From: Parietichytrium sp. I65-24A
Taxonomy: Eukaryota > Sar > Bigyra > Thraustochytrida > Thraustochytriidae
Assembly (NCBI GenBank): GCA_012862575.1
Contig: BLSF01000072.1
Location: forward strand, 120,773 to 184,772
Length of the DNA stretch: 64,000 nt
Direction: 5' to 3'
Shown here: one piece after another, positions 43,012-53,892 of the stretch
Numbering within the stretch: position 1 is the first letter of the stretch
Layout of the letters: each line of letters starts with the position of its first letter
Notes under the pieces: model-generated
Database searches by the model: none
What the model was told of the DNA's origin: nothing
The model's input: only the letters and a program-made list of their open reading frames with translations
Position numbers and translations under genes: made by a program

Positions 43012-44784
43012 TTAGCTGTACTGATCTACAAATTTAGTGTGAAAGGTTCGAAACCGCTCCAGGACGCGGTCCATATCTTCTGGGGGCGGAAGAAACGTTG
43101 TGCGAAAGTGGTAAGTGCCCTCTCTCTGTCCAAACCCAGATCCGGGCACCACAACGAGCCCAGTTTGCTCGAGCAATAGGATGGAATATGCCAAGTCGGG
43201 TTGCTGCCCCTTCTCGCTCGCCTCCGTGACAAATTTTGCGGGCAACTCGATCTCAGGGAACGCATACATGGCCCCGTCTATGGGATGGCACTTGACACCT
43301 GGGACGGAATTCAGCACCTTCTCTAACTTGGCTGCGCGCTCTTTCAAAGAGATATACACCGCACTACGTTCGGCCTCGTATTTTTCGTATGAGATGGAGC
43401 CCGGCTTTGGGGGATTTACCATTAGCCCAACAGCCAACTGTCCAGGTACGTTCGAGCACAGTCCTATGCTTGCGAGCTTGTAAAGCTGGTCTCTTACAGG
43501 CTTTTCAAATCCCAAGATCTCGAGATAGCCGCCTCGAAGACCGCACTCACCGACCACCCCCTTGGAGACAGAGTGGAACGAGGCCAACTGGAATTGCTGT
43601 CTCATCACGCCATCGTCCCCAAGAATACCCATCTTGTGCAAGATTTTGCGAAACGATGTAAATGGTACGTCAGGTTTATACACGTTGGTCTGATACACCT
43701 CGTCAGCCAAAAGCACAAGATTCTCTTCCATGCAAAAGCGCACGATTTCCTCCATCTGAGGCTCTTTTAAAGTACTTCCAGTTGGATTGCCTGGATTGAT
43801 CACCACCAGCGCTCGGACGGTTTTACCGCTGCCACGCGCATTTGCTAGCGCAGTGCGGAGCTCCTCCATATCTACGTCCCAGCCCGATGAGTTACCAATG
43901 AAATAGCCGGCCATGTGGCCACCGAGTAAACTGACGAGGGCGGAATAAAGTGGATATTGCGGAATTGGAATGAGCAAAGCGTCGTCGCGGGAGCGAATGA
44001 GCATGGTCATAATCTGTTGTACTCCTTGACTGGCACCTTCGGTGAGGAAAATGTCGTTCTTGGATGCCGGCACCCCACCGTCTCTCTCGGTGATGAACTC
44101 TGCGACTTCTTCGCGGACGAGCGTGACGCCCTGCGACTCGCTGTAAGCACCGACTGACTTCACCTGCGCAAGATACGCCTTGGCTCGCTCGACTGCGTCT
44201 GCAGGGAAACTCGCCGCGATCGCTTCATCCTCGAGCAGCTCAGGGTTCATGCAAAGCGCGAGCACTTGCCTCGTGAAGCTGATCGGCTTCTGCCCCAGAG
44301 ACTGCGGATTGCCAATGTTGCACTTTACAATCTCCGTGAACGGATCTGTCCACCGTCAGTCGTTCGTAGTCGTTCGGTCAAACATGCAATAATACATTCA
44401 GCCCGCCCATAATCCGTTAGTTCGTTGGTTCGTTTCAAAAAGAAATGAGGGAGAAACACAAATATACAAACTCGTCAGCTTCGTGCATATATCGAATCCA
44501 TCGCCGATGAAAACCCATCCTCCAGCCCGCCCCATCACAAACCACTCACAACTCCCGGTCCCATCCTTGAGCTCATTCTCAATCTCCAGCGCTCGCAGCA
44601 GCACAGGTCCTCGCACCGCGTACTCTGCCTCCATAACATTCGCGCTCACCGTGGATCCCACCAGCTGCGCCCCAGCATTTCCGCAGCTTTCCTCTGCGCA
44701 CTCATCCGCTATATGGCCGGACGCCAAAGCCGCAGCGACCGCAGCAACCGCCGCTGCGATCCACACACTGCGCCAAGCCCGCAT
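43012..44784 (-). CDS. GPT: Alanine aminotransferase with signal-like N-terminus
   Basis: Two exons: 44784-44550 and 44345-43012, with a 204-nt intron (GTGAGT...ACAG). The join gives SY-PFTEIVKCNIGNPQ, a conserved AlaAT block. Product 522 aa. PLP-enzyme features include LTEGASQGVQ, the substrate loop NPGNPTGS, LADEVYQTNVY and the Schiff-base Lys in HSVSKG; the C-terminal VPGSGFGQREGTYHFR is AlaAT-typical. It converts alanine and 2-oxoglutarate to pyruvate and glutamate. The N-terminus (MRAWRSVWIAAAVAAVAAALASG followed by a Cys-rich stretch) looks more like a signal peptide or anchor than a mitochondrial presequence, which is unusual. It converges on LTV1 (194 bp). Confidence 0.95.
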
Positions 44785-44882
44785 GCCTCCCACTCGCGTG
44801 CGCCAATGCACTATTCACGTAATTGAACACCAACGAAAAGTGTCCTCGCGAATAACGAACAGTACGCGGGACAGGGTACTGA

Positions 44883-44894
44883 GTACTCGAGTAC
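44883..44894. promoter_or_regulatory. 12-bp perfect palindrome GTACTCGAGTAC, copy 2
   Basis: About 100 bp upstream of the alanine aminotransferase ATG, embedded in other GTACT/GAGTAC half-sites. Confidence 0.45.
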
Positions 44895-45068
44895 GGGTAC
44901 TGGAGGTGCTGGGTGCCGCATGTTTGACTTTTTTAATGACAAAGTATTTTTTTAACATGAGAAACCGGTTTCAAGGTGGGTGCCTGGGCGCATTGTAATT
45001 AGTTCAATGACGCGATGGTGCAGAGGAGAAGGGGCGTGCGTCTTCCCAAAGTGCTTTGATCTGCGCAT

Positions 45069-45080
45069 GTACTCGAGTAC
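45069..45080. promoter_or_regulatory. 12-bp perfect palindrome GTACTCGAGTAC, copy 3
   Basis: Third identical copy, 186 bp from copy 2. Confidence 0.45.
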
Positions 45081-45458
45081 GTGCATGTTCGGTGCAAATG
45101 GGTTGGTGTGGTCGTCTGAGTTGGAAAATGTGCGGTTTGGTTTGGGTTCGTGTGTCGATGATTGAAAGTTATATCTTCGTTTCGTTCGTGTGTCTTTTGC
45201 GTGCTCTCTGAAATCTTTTCAAAACTTTTATTACCGATGAAAAATATATTCACGAAGGAACACGTGCGAAGGAATGCTTTTTTTTAGCCGTGGGGGACTT
45301 GAAACACGGACCATGTCTGACGGTTCAAAATAATGCAAGGCACTATGTGGGGTGCGGGAGATTGCGGGAGGAGGAGGCGATGATGCTCGTGTCTTCAGGT
45401 CAGCGCTGGATGGGTTTTCTCTAATATATTCGTAGGAGTAAAAAATTATTTTAATCGG

Positions 45459-47120
45459 TCAAGATAGGTCCCGGGAACTTGATGACGAGTGGCCGCTGGA
45501 TTCAGAGATTTCGGAACCCGCAGAAGATCCCGAGGAGTCAGAGTCACTCGGATGCGAGACTTCGTTTGCGTCTTGCTCGTCAGCAAATCGGATCTCCTCC
45601 ACAATCTTGTTCAAAAGCGTGTTCACGTGCGCAAAAACCTTGTCAACGACTTGATTCCCCGCTATCGAACCCAGTTTCTCAAACTGTTCGTCCAAGCGGG
45701 ACTTCACTTGAGCAAGGCTGGTACCCTTGGAAGCTTGCCGACCTATGTTGCCTTTGACATGCGCCCAGATGAGCTCTAGAGGCTGGAGATCCGGGTAGTG
45801 CGGAGGCGTGAAAAGCACGGTGTGCCCGGCGGCCTCAGCGATTTGCACTACGTGGGCCTTTACATTCTCATTTATCCACCTGCGCATAATGCCTTTGGCC
45901 TCGACGGCGGACACATTGAAATCCACATGTTTCCCCCGTTCTGCAAGGTAGGCGATAATCTCTGCTTTCTTCATACTGCTTGGTTTGGGAGTGTCCGGAG
46001 GTTTGGCGAGATGATATTTGGCATTGTCCATGATGATGATTGACGGCTGAGCGAGGTTGGGCAGTAATTTATTTGTCCACCATTCTGCGAAGTTGACGCC
46101 GTTGAAGTTCTTGTGGCAATCGCCAGCATTGTCCTTCTTGGATTCTGGACAGAAAGTCCACACACTGTTTGGAACCAGACTGCTTGGAGAGTCGCCAGCG
46201 CCACGACCTTGAATAGCTGCCAAGATGCAATATCTGCGCCCCTTTGCAGGTGTGTTTGCGGTTTTGTCTGCGCTGTCGTTCGGGTCGTGCACGGAATACT
46301 CGTGCCCCATGGAGTGCTGAAGAATGTAAGATTCATCAAGGTACACCTCACGACGCTGAGCCTCCCTCGGCAGAGCCCGATTCTCCATGAGCGTGCGAAC
46401 GTAGGCGTCACGCTGCTCGATGACTATTGGGTTGACATTGACACTTCCAGACTTGCGTCGATGGAAGCCTTTTCGGCTAAGGTATCGCCTTGTCGCCCTA
46501 ATTGCTGCGTGGTACGGTTTCGGGAGGCGGATGTTGCCTTCGCCAACTTCTATCTCCAGGACTTGCTCATCAATCAAGAATTCCATCACTTGCGTGGCCG
46601 TCACACGTTCGCGATTCATACGCTTCTCTCTGACAAAGTCCCGAACCTTGGCGTACATCTCCGGAGTATTTGGAACTCGAGATGGCTTTCGTGATTTATT
46701 CCCCATTTTCCCTCGTGGCTCCACAGCACCAGACGTTGTTCGCTTTTCCATCATAGCATCACTCCACTCCTTTACCACAGTACTCACCGTTTTCGTTGAC
46801 CTGCCCAGAAGCCTGGCAGTGGTATCTTGTGCTTTGAGAGGTACTTTGCGCCCGGTTTTAGCCTGCTTCTCCAATGCGTCTCGGCACACCCCAAAGTAAA
46901 CGAACAAAATACCAAGACGCTCATCTCTTGTTAGCACGGTCTTTCCGCGTGTCTGCTGCAGCTTCTTCAGCTGCTCCTCCACGTCCTCAAGGTTGTTCGT
47001 GACCCTCTTTTTCGTCACTCCTGTGCTCTTGCCCGAGTTTCTTGAGTGTCTCGGGCGCTTGCTCCGTTGATCGCCTTCGACAGAGTCATTGTCCGAATGA
47101 GACTCAGAGCTCCGCGTCAT
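45459..47120 (-). mobile_element. Tc1/mariner-superfamily DDE transposase, intact ORF
   Basis: 553 aa from ATG at 47120; a TTG extends the frame upstream. The N-terminal half is basic with HTH-like helices (TTARLLGRSTKTVSTVVKEW). The catalytic half has the IS630/Tc1/mariner pattern: VYLDESYI (D262), IIIMDNAKYH (D365) and PPHYPDLQPLELIWAHVK (E449). The second-to-third acid spacing is 83 residues, far from the D34E of classical mariner/Tc1 but close to the long spacing described for DD82E elements. The tail is Ser-rich and acidic. There is no internal stop or frameshift. Terminal inverted repeats were not found by eye, so the ends of the element are unknown; a domesticated gene is possible. Confidence 0.85.
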
Positions 47121-47280
47121 CCTAGCCGTTAAACGGGCACTTGGTTCAAAACCGACAAAACTCAAAGGAATTTACTCTCCACTTGCTCACTCTGCCACTA
47201 CTCACTCTGCCGCACCGCGCACTTGAATCACTTGAATCTTGATGATCTTGATGATGATCTTGATGAACAACATCCTGTTA

Positions 47281-47302
47281 TCTCTCTCTCTCTCTCTCTC
47301 TC
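47281..47302. repeat. (CT)n microsatellite
   Basis: Eleven CT units upstream of the Tc1/mariner-type transposase ATG. Confidence 0.88.
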
Positions 47303-47394
47303 GGAGAGGAATCAATCATCATAAGAATAAGTGTAAAAATCCTAAAAGTCTTATGAATCACCAACTCCATTTATATGGCTGAGAGAAACAATTA

Positions 47395-47527
47395 CACTGT
47401 GTCTGGTAAAAGGTGTCTCAGATTTGATGTTGGGTCTCGTGTGGTGTCTTCAACTCTTCAGAAAATTTTGAAATTGATGGGTCTCGTTTGGTGTCTTCCA
47501 CTCTTCAGAAATTTTTTACCAGCCACT
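47395..47527. mobile_element. Possible short MITE-like element or transposon end
   Basis: Begins CACTGTGTCTGGTAAAA and ends TTTTTTACCAGCCACTG, an imperfect inverted repeat around CTGGTAAAA/TTTTACCAG. The interior is two imperfect copies of a 47-bp unit (GGGTCTCGTKTGGTGTCTTC...). No clear target-site duplication. It could be the right end of the neighbouring element or a small non-autonomous one. Confidence 0.3.
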
Positions 47528-47665
47528 GCTTTACGAGAGCGTTTCGTGCGTTACGAGCGTTACGAGCGTTACGGGCGTTTCGTGCGTTTCGTGCGTTACG
47601 GGCGTTTCGTGCGTTACGTGCGTTTCGTGCGTTACGTGCGTTTCGTGCGTTACGGGCGTTACGTT
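47528..47665. repeat. 9-bp minisatellite (CGTTWCGDG)n
   Basis: About 15 degenerate copies of CGTTACGTG, CGTTTCGTG, CGTTACGGG and similar. Units of 9 keep every frame open, giving RYERYGRFVR-type and ALRALRAF-type translations. Confidence 0.9.
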
Positions 47666-48438
47666 GGTGTCGGGTGCGCCAAGTGCGCGAGTATTGGAGC
47701 TGGAGATGGAGATGGAGACGAACGGAGGAGGAGCTGAGGCGCAAAGGGGCGCGAAACGTGCGAGATCTGGAGGTGTTGCTCGCTGCGATTGCAATCTAAA
47801 GTGGTGCAAGACGGCTCGAGAGGGAGATGGTTTCGTGGAGTCCAGGCAGTTTGCACTGGCGGCCATCGGCCCCAAGAGCAAAGAGAGCACGCGGAACGAG
47901 CGGGAAAGAGTGCTGGCAAAGCAAAGCTTCGGAAAGGAGGCAATTGTTTCTCGGCGTCAACCGCGTTGCGTTTCTGTGGTGGCACCTCAAGCCGGCGGCT
48001 TTCGAGTGGGTTAATAAATTTCGTCCCACAAACAAGAGGCAGGAGCCGCGTTGGAGAGTGAAGAAGTACATTATTTCGGATTTGAGAATGCAACCGCCGC
48101 CGCATGGGCTCTCAGCTGACTGGGATGGACACTCTTGGGTTGTAAGAGGAGTGAAGCAGGTTGAAGGTGACTTGGGCCTAAACAGTTTGCGAGGGACTTT
48201 GCACCCCTACGAAAGTAGATCTGACGAACCAAGTGCCAAGCGGAGCCAAAGGGCGGCAAGGCGTAGCATCGAGGCTGGACTGGACTCGCCGCGCAGCAAA
48301 ATTGCTGCTCTGAAGGCTCTTGAAATGGATGTGGAAATGAGCCATGCGCGTAGAATCGTGGCCGAAGAAGAAGAAGCGACACAACGCCGCCATACTAATA
48401 TGATGAAAAATCAGGACGAGGAGGCCAAGCTGTCTCGG

Positions 48439-48506
48439 GTAAGAGTTTGACGAAGGTCAAGGCACGGGAGAATAGTGCGGGGCAGAATTGCGATGCGAAG
48501 TCACAG
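48439..48506 (+). other. Probable intron of the Harbinger-like gene
   Basis: 68 nt, GTAAGA...CACAG; phase 0 and continuous heptads across the join support it. Confidence 0.65.
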
Positions 48507-49319
48507 GAAAATAGTGCCTTGGAGAGATATGAAAGTCTCGAGAAGGAGTTTGACGAGCTAGTCCAGTCTCACGATAAGCTTTTAAAGACTCAAGAGACGT
48601 TTGCAACGGCTCGCAAGACGCTTGCAAAGATTCACGAAAAGCTTGCAGAGACTCACGAGAAGCTTGCAAGGACTCATGGAAAGCTTTCAGAGAAGCTTGA
48701 ATCTAGAGGAGACGATCTAGAGAACTTGAGAAGAATCACGGCAGAGAAGTATGCTGAACTTAACGCGCAGATGCAGAGACAATTTTCGAAGGTTACATTA
48801 GATTCTCTTCAGTTGCTCGCGGAGAATAAGGATAATGACCCCGAGAGGTCGGAGGCCGAATTATTGCGCCTTCGGGTAGCTCAAGAGGCAACCAAGAATC
48901 TAATCAGGCGATACCGTTCCGTTCAAGCCGGCGAATCCGATTTTCTCCGCTGGAAAGATTTTACCATTGGGGAGTTTGCAAAATATACGGAAGCGTTCTG
49001 TGGATTCGAGGATGGAGAAAAACTAGGCCGATTTTTAATGTTTCTTCGGAAGTGTGGTGCTGACCGACTTCCTCGTTTTAACACTTCATTCGGAGACGAA
49101 GACCAATCATTTCAAGGTGAATCACCCGAGGAGGACATCACGGAGATGGATGACCGAGTCGTCATCGGTCTTTTCGTTTTGCGAACCGGCAACTCATTTG
49201 TCGTGACTGGATGTCTCTTTGGCCAGTCACCAGAGTCAGTTGAAAATTGTTTCGTATTTGCTGTCAATCTGCTTCACTTCCTCTTCAAGGCTATCGTGCG
49301 TCCGCCTGTAGGGGAGGTG

Positions 49320-49322
49320 TGA
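49320..49322 (+). other. In-frame TGA in Harbinger-like transposase
   Basis: Frame continues immediately afterwards with KASCPENISEELGDNVAW, a segment typical of the family, so the stop is a nonsense change and not the natural end. Confidence 0.8.
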
Positions 49323-50024
49323 AAGGCATCATGTCCCGAGAATATCAGTGAGGAGTTAGGCGACAATGTGGCTTGGAATATCAACGCCATCGAAGTGCCC
49401 ATAGAAACACCTGAGAGCCAACAATCTCAATGGGTGACCTGGTCTGATTGCGAACACAAACACACAGTGAAGTTTCTAGGTTGTTTGACGGCATCGGGGT
49501 GTATGGCGTTCGTCAGTAGTGGCTATCCAGGTCGCATCAGTGATCGAGATCTAACTCTTGCGTCGAGATTTGTTGATTCTGCAGTACACAAAGGCGAGAC
49601 TGTCATGGCTGACGAAGGGTTTTCAATTCATTCCGTTTTCGAAGCAGCCGGGGCAAAGCTGCAGTTGCCGCCGAAGAGAAGTCGAGAGCAAGAGCAAGTC
49701 ACACCACGAGAGGTTGTCAAGACGTCCAGCATAGCTAACGCTAGAATCCAGGTAGAGCGTTTTTCTGAACATTTGAGACGGTGGCAGTGGCTAGAATGTG
49801 TGCCGCTTTCTTTACTGGATATGCTTTCCAATGCATTCCATGTGTGCGTCATGCTTACTAATTTATGCAGCATGCCTTTCGTGGCAAACGGCGACTCCGT
49901 GGAAGGCGTTTCCGCGATGGCAACTATATATAAGCCATTTGACGGGCCAGTGGGGGAGGCCCATAGAGCGACAGGTTGGAGGACGTTTACTGGCCTTGAT
50001 TTCTGGACAGACACAGAACCATAA

Positions 50025-50542
50025 ACAGTCCTGCTATAATTTTTAAAAACACCATTGAAACTTTTCAAAACCACATTTTTAAGATGTTGCCCCGAAGGCT
50101 GACTTACAGAATCAGAATTTAAAAAGAAAAGGCAAAAGGTTTGCCTCAAATGGTCTCGCGACTTGGACCCCATCTTCCGATAGGGTTTGTTTACGCTACA
50201 CTTGTGACCTCAATATCTCGCGAATCCTGATAGCCGTGCGTAATTCATTCTGAGGACGAACCCATAAGGATGATTGGAGGTATTGGAGGAGGCATCTGCG
50301 AAAGACAATTTTATTAGTGAATAGATCAGCTAAACAGAAGCAAAGTGTTTAGCGCGGGTTATTTTGTCAGGTGCTCGAGTATAGAGCAGGAAAAGTCTAC
50401 CAGACAGCAAACGCAGGAGGGCTTGACAATGTAGATGGCGAACGGCATCGATCGCCAGGCCAGCCAACGGAATACCAGGCATTGATGGCGCTGGTGCTGC
50501 TGGTGCTGGTGCTGGTGCTGCTGTTGATGATGATGATGGATG
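50025..50542. other. Convergent intergenic region
   Basis: 0.5 kb between the Harbinger-like gene and the coiled-coil gene, with a GCTGGTGCT trinucleotide-type run near 50488-50525. No terminal inverted repeat recognised. Confidence 0.5.
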
Positions 50543-51361
50543 TCACTTTCCCCCAAAGAGAGAAGTTCTTAGCATGCGGCTCTTCTTGGGCTTGCTCTGG
50601 CCTGTATTCGGCTTTGAGCTCGAGAGCTGGATAGAAGGGTTGAGTTTCGTTTTAGATGCGTTTCTGGTAGCATTTGGTTTTTGCTTTTGCAGAGCAACGG
50701 AGTCCCGAAAGCACGGCGGCCGAGGGACTTTCGAACCTTTCGTATTCGCTCCTTTCTGTGTAATGCAAATAATGACGTCGTCTGGTGGGCTCTCGTGATG
50801 CTGAAGATTATTCTTGTGGAAAAATATGGAGTCGGTTGCCCGAACTGGTTTTGCCCCCACTGAGTCATCTCTGCGCAAATTGCTGGAGGAGTCGTCGAAG
50901 CGAATGAGCACCCGAGTGCTCCGTTTCTGTCCGTTCTGCGCTGCGCCCTCCGCTACCTTGGTGACCTTTTGCTGAGGCTTCTCTTTGCGCTGCGACGCCA
51001 CGGAACCCACTTCGCTGCTATTGGAGGTTATTCTCGGAGCGTCACCGGGCTCAATCTTCCCCAGCGAGTTGGTGACTTGTTGCGACGCGAGAAGGCCATG
51101 CTCCAGCGCCATCCGCGTTCTTTTCTCCGTCTCTAGCAGGGCATTGAGCCTTGCAATTTCGTCTGCTTGCTGCCTTATCTCAACCTCCAAGGTCCCTTTC
51201 TCAACCTTTATCTCGGCAAACTCCTTTCTCAATTCCTCGAGGTCATTCGCGCACACGTCTCTCTCCGCAAAAGCTTTGTTGCGCTCCTTTTCAAGAGCTT
51301 GCACGCGCTTCTCCAGCTCCTGCATTGCGGGTTGCAGCTCCTCCATTGTATTCGTCCCCAT
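50543..51361 (-). CDS. Coiled-coil protein with basic disordered tail
   Basis: 272 aa from ATG at 51361. Residues 5-95 form a clear parallel coiled coil (heptads in ELEKRVQALEKERNKAFAERD). The rest is Ser/Lys/Asn/Gln-rich and basic, ending in KPKKSRMLRTSLFGGK. I recognise no family. Basic tail plus coiled coil is compatible with a microtubule- or DNA-associated protein, but this is inference only. Confidence 0.65.
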   Translation of the reverse strand: MGTNTMEELQPAMQELEKRVQALEKERNKAFAERDVCANDLEELRKEFAEIKVEKGTLEVEIRQQADEIARLNALLETEKRTRMALEHGLLASQQVTNSLGKIEPGDAPRITSNSSEVGSVASQRKEKPQQKVTKVAEGAAQNGQKRSTRVLIRFDDSSSNLRRDDSVGAKPVRATDSIFFHKNNLQHHESPPDDVIICITQKGANTKGSKVPRPPCFRDSVALQKQKPNATRNASKTKLNPSIQLSSSKPNTGQSKPKKSRMLRTSLFGGK

Positions 51362-53892
51362 CGCCCTTGGGCCTCGTCAGCATGCCGGTTCCTTGGCCAC
51401 AGCTGACAAACCACAAACCACAAACCACAATCAGCAATTCACAACTCGCACGTCCAATGGCCTCGAGCTTGGGCCCTTTCCATGGCCAGTACCGCCGCCG
51501 CCGACACCACCGCTGCTGCCTGTCGCGAGAGCTTTCTGCCACACTACGATCCACGTTCCGTACCGCTACCCAGGTACAGTGCAGTGCAGTTCCAGTCCAG
51601 TGCCAGAGTAGCCAGAGTGCAACGCCAGCCAACCAGCTAGACCAGCTAGTCTCTAGAGAGCTAAATAGTGTACGTGATCTGCTCTGCACACGGCGCGGAG
51701 CTGGCACTAGGCGCTACTTTCATGTGTTCATGGAGTTTTCTTTCGTTGTAGTCCCACGCTTCGTCGCACCTGCCTCGCAATATCCCAACCGCCCTCTCTA
51801 AACAGCCGTACAGAAAGCGCTCTCTCACGCGGGTTGAAACGGAGCTCGCACTTTTTTTTTCTCTCGGTGTGCACCAGCGCCCCACTACTAGCCAATACGG
51901 TAGATGGCAGTACCGCGGTTTTCAACGGATCGATTTTTTTGGTCCAACTTGACTAGTTGACTGATTATTTTAGATTGGTTGGTGATGGATTGATTGGTAG
52001 AAAGATAAGATTAGTTTTGGGTTTTGGGTTTTGGAGTGGCAAGGTGCGGCGCTGCTGCTTTCAAGCTGAAGAGCAATGCGGGAGTGGGAAGGTGGCGGCG
52101 GTGACGAGTCAGGGAACGCGTGGGAAAGGCTCTCTCAAGAAGAAGTAGAACGGAAGATAATCTGGAAGCACCGGAAAGTGGAATCGGAAGACCGAAAGTC
52201 AAGATTCATTTGTTAATGATTGTGACTCTGCTAGATCATGTAAATCTCCCTGTCGTTTTGCCTTGTAGCTAGCTAGCTAGCTAGAGCAGCTCCGTTTGCC
52301 AGGCCAAGCGTGAGACGGAGCAAAATATCGCGTCAAGTTCGCCGCGCGACAATCTCGACGAAAGCTTCATGAATTCACAGTACTCTTGATCGTGATTGGG
52401 GTTTCAGAACATAGAGATGTGATCGGCTGCTAAAAGCTTGCACGTCGATCTGCGCTGTAGCCTTAGGTTGAGTAGTCCCAGTCGGAGCGTGTGAAACCAC
52501 TCGCCGTCGTTCGAGTTGTCTCCACAGTACGAAGAAGATAGCATTGTCGTGTGAGCACAGAACGAGCTCGGGCACTTTTGTTTCCTGTGCGATCTCGCTC
52601 CTCTTTTGCTGTTCTGAAATTGTGATGCAAACCCAAGGAGCCACAACGAACAAGCGAGACTGACATGATCAAGTACTAGGACTGGTACCTCAATCAACGT
52701 TGTCTTCAAAGACACTTCCTTTCACGGCGATCCTTCGAGCTTCCAAAATCATTCTTCTACATCCATTTTCCTCATCCCTCTCATCATATTCAAGAATTTA
52801 GAATCAAGAATGGTTTCCCGGCTTCCTCGAAACACCAAACTGCCTCGTGGACTAGGCGCTCGAACTCAGAGGCTCGCTCTCGCTACGCACGAAACCATCG
52901 CAGTTGTCAGAACACAGTAAAGAATCAAAAAAGAAAAAACAGTTAATCAACCAAACTCACTCACTGTCAGCATGCTGTGTAATTTAGAAGTTAAAAGTTA
53001 GGCTCTTGTGAAATCTACAAGCAAGTCGACTTGGAGCCTGTCTGTCCTCCCTATTCGCTTAGGCGTCCTACCGCCAGCGTAATCAAGCGCGACACCACGC
53101 AAGCACGTTCCCTTAGCTGGGTTTGCAGGTGTGGGTACTGTGAGTAGTCTTGAGTTGTGTCATTCCTACTATTACCACCATTGCCGGTCGTATTACTAGT
53201 ATTGAGTATTGATTATGAATTCTGAATCTGAATTTTGTCCAAGAGTAACTTGGTAAAGGAGATTGCGAAAGACTTTGATGGAAGTGTGGTGCCCTTTTGC
53301 TGGAGTGGGGATAGTGGAAAAGAGAAACAGGCCTGAGATAGATTAGTGTGCAACAGTTAGTAGAGACAGATAGACGGCCGGACGAATAGCGATCGTGATG
53401 CGTGTTTCATGCGATAGATTTTGTTCGTCGGAATCAAAACTATTTTGCGACCGACGGGACTATGGTCTCGACGTTCTAGTTTTCGCTCTCTTTCGATTGA
53501 GATTTCATTGTCGATTGATTTGGATGGATTGACTCTCACGTAAGCCTTAAGCCTTCCCAGAGATTCTGTGAACACTCACACTCTATTGTAGAGTTGTACT
53601 GCAGAGAGTATGTAGTGCGAGAAGCGAGACCATCGCGGTTGGACACACTCACGATAGCGCAACATAGCGCAACAGTGCAACACCAGACAGACACCAATAC
53701 ACTTTGCAACGCTCACTGACCGCAGTCAGGCCTGTGAAGCAAGCGGAACAGAGGCAAAGCAGCTCTCTTGAGCCCATCATACAAGCCAAGCCGCTCGCGA
53801 GTGAGTGAGCAACGAGAAGGGCGAGGGAGCAACTCTATTTGACTCGCAGCTTGGTCAATGAACACAGAGGCTTGAACAAGTCGGAAGATAGC
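51362..53892. other. Long divergent intergenic region
   Basis: 2.5 kb. It contains ACAAACC-type repeats (51410-51435) and a CTAG tetramer run (52266-52284). ORFs are short and without motifs; no RNA gene recognised. Confidence 0.55.
52266..52284. repeat. (AGCT/CTAG)n self-complementary tetramer run
   Basis: Four to five units of TAGC; the same tetramer family recurs at 27860, 31134, 57720 and 63238. Confidence 0.8.

Larger units (their letters stand above)
44785..45458. other. Intergenic between alanine aminotransferase and the transposon island
   Basis: 0.67 kb on the 5' side of the aminotransferase, carrying two copies of the GTACTCGAGTAC palindrome. No gene or inverted terminal repeat of the transposon could be recognised. 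Confidence 0.55.
47121..47826. other. Region between two divergent transposase genes
   Basis: 0.7 kb with a CT tract (47281-47302), a 47-bp imperfect tandem pair (47432-47525), a short inverted repeat, and the 9-bp minisatellite. Confidence 0.6.
47827..50024 (+). pseudogene. Harbinger/PIF-like (DDE_Tnp_4) transposase, broken by an in-frame stop
   Basis: An exon reading to 48438 (CGG|GTAAGA) joins after a 68-nt intron (48439-48506, ending CACAG) to the frame GAAAATAGTGCC, producing a continuous coiled coil (NQDEEAKLSR|ENSALERYESLEKEFDEL). Further on are an HTH-like GNSFVVTGCLFGQSPESV and the DDE_4 blocks TVKFLGCLTASGCMAFVSSGY, GRISDRDLT, VMADEGF and RIQVER. A TGA at 49320-49322 interrupts the frame; the same frame is open on both sides. 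The first catalytic Asp position (usually IDGTE) reads NINAIEV, with Asn at 49383. Start is uncertain: ATG at 47827, or an upstream exon in another frame (47690-48014) with Cys and Arg-rich sequence. Most likely an inactive copy. Confidence 0.75.

Noticed and set aside
47690-48014. Alternative first exon of the Harbinger-like gene (Cys/Arg-rich frame)
   Set aside because: Protein-like, but no convincing splice donor links it in frame to the later exons; left as an uncertainty of the start.
49368-50024. Independent 218-aa transposase gene starting at 49368
   Set aside because: Same frame as the upstream segment; only the TGA at 49320 separates them, and it starts at a GTG inside a conserved block.
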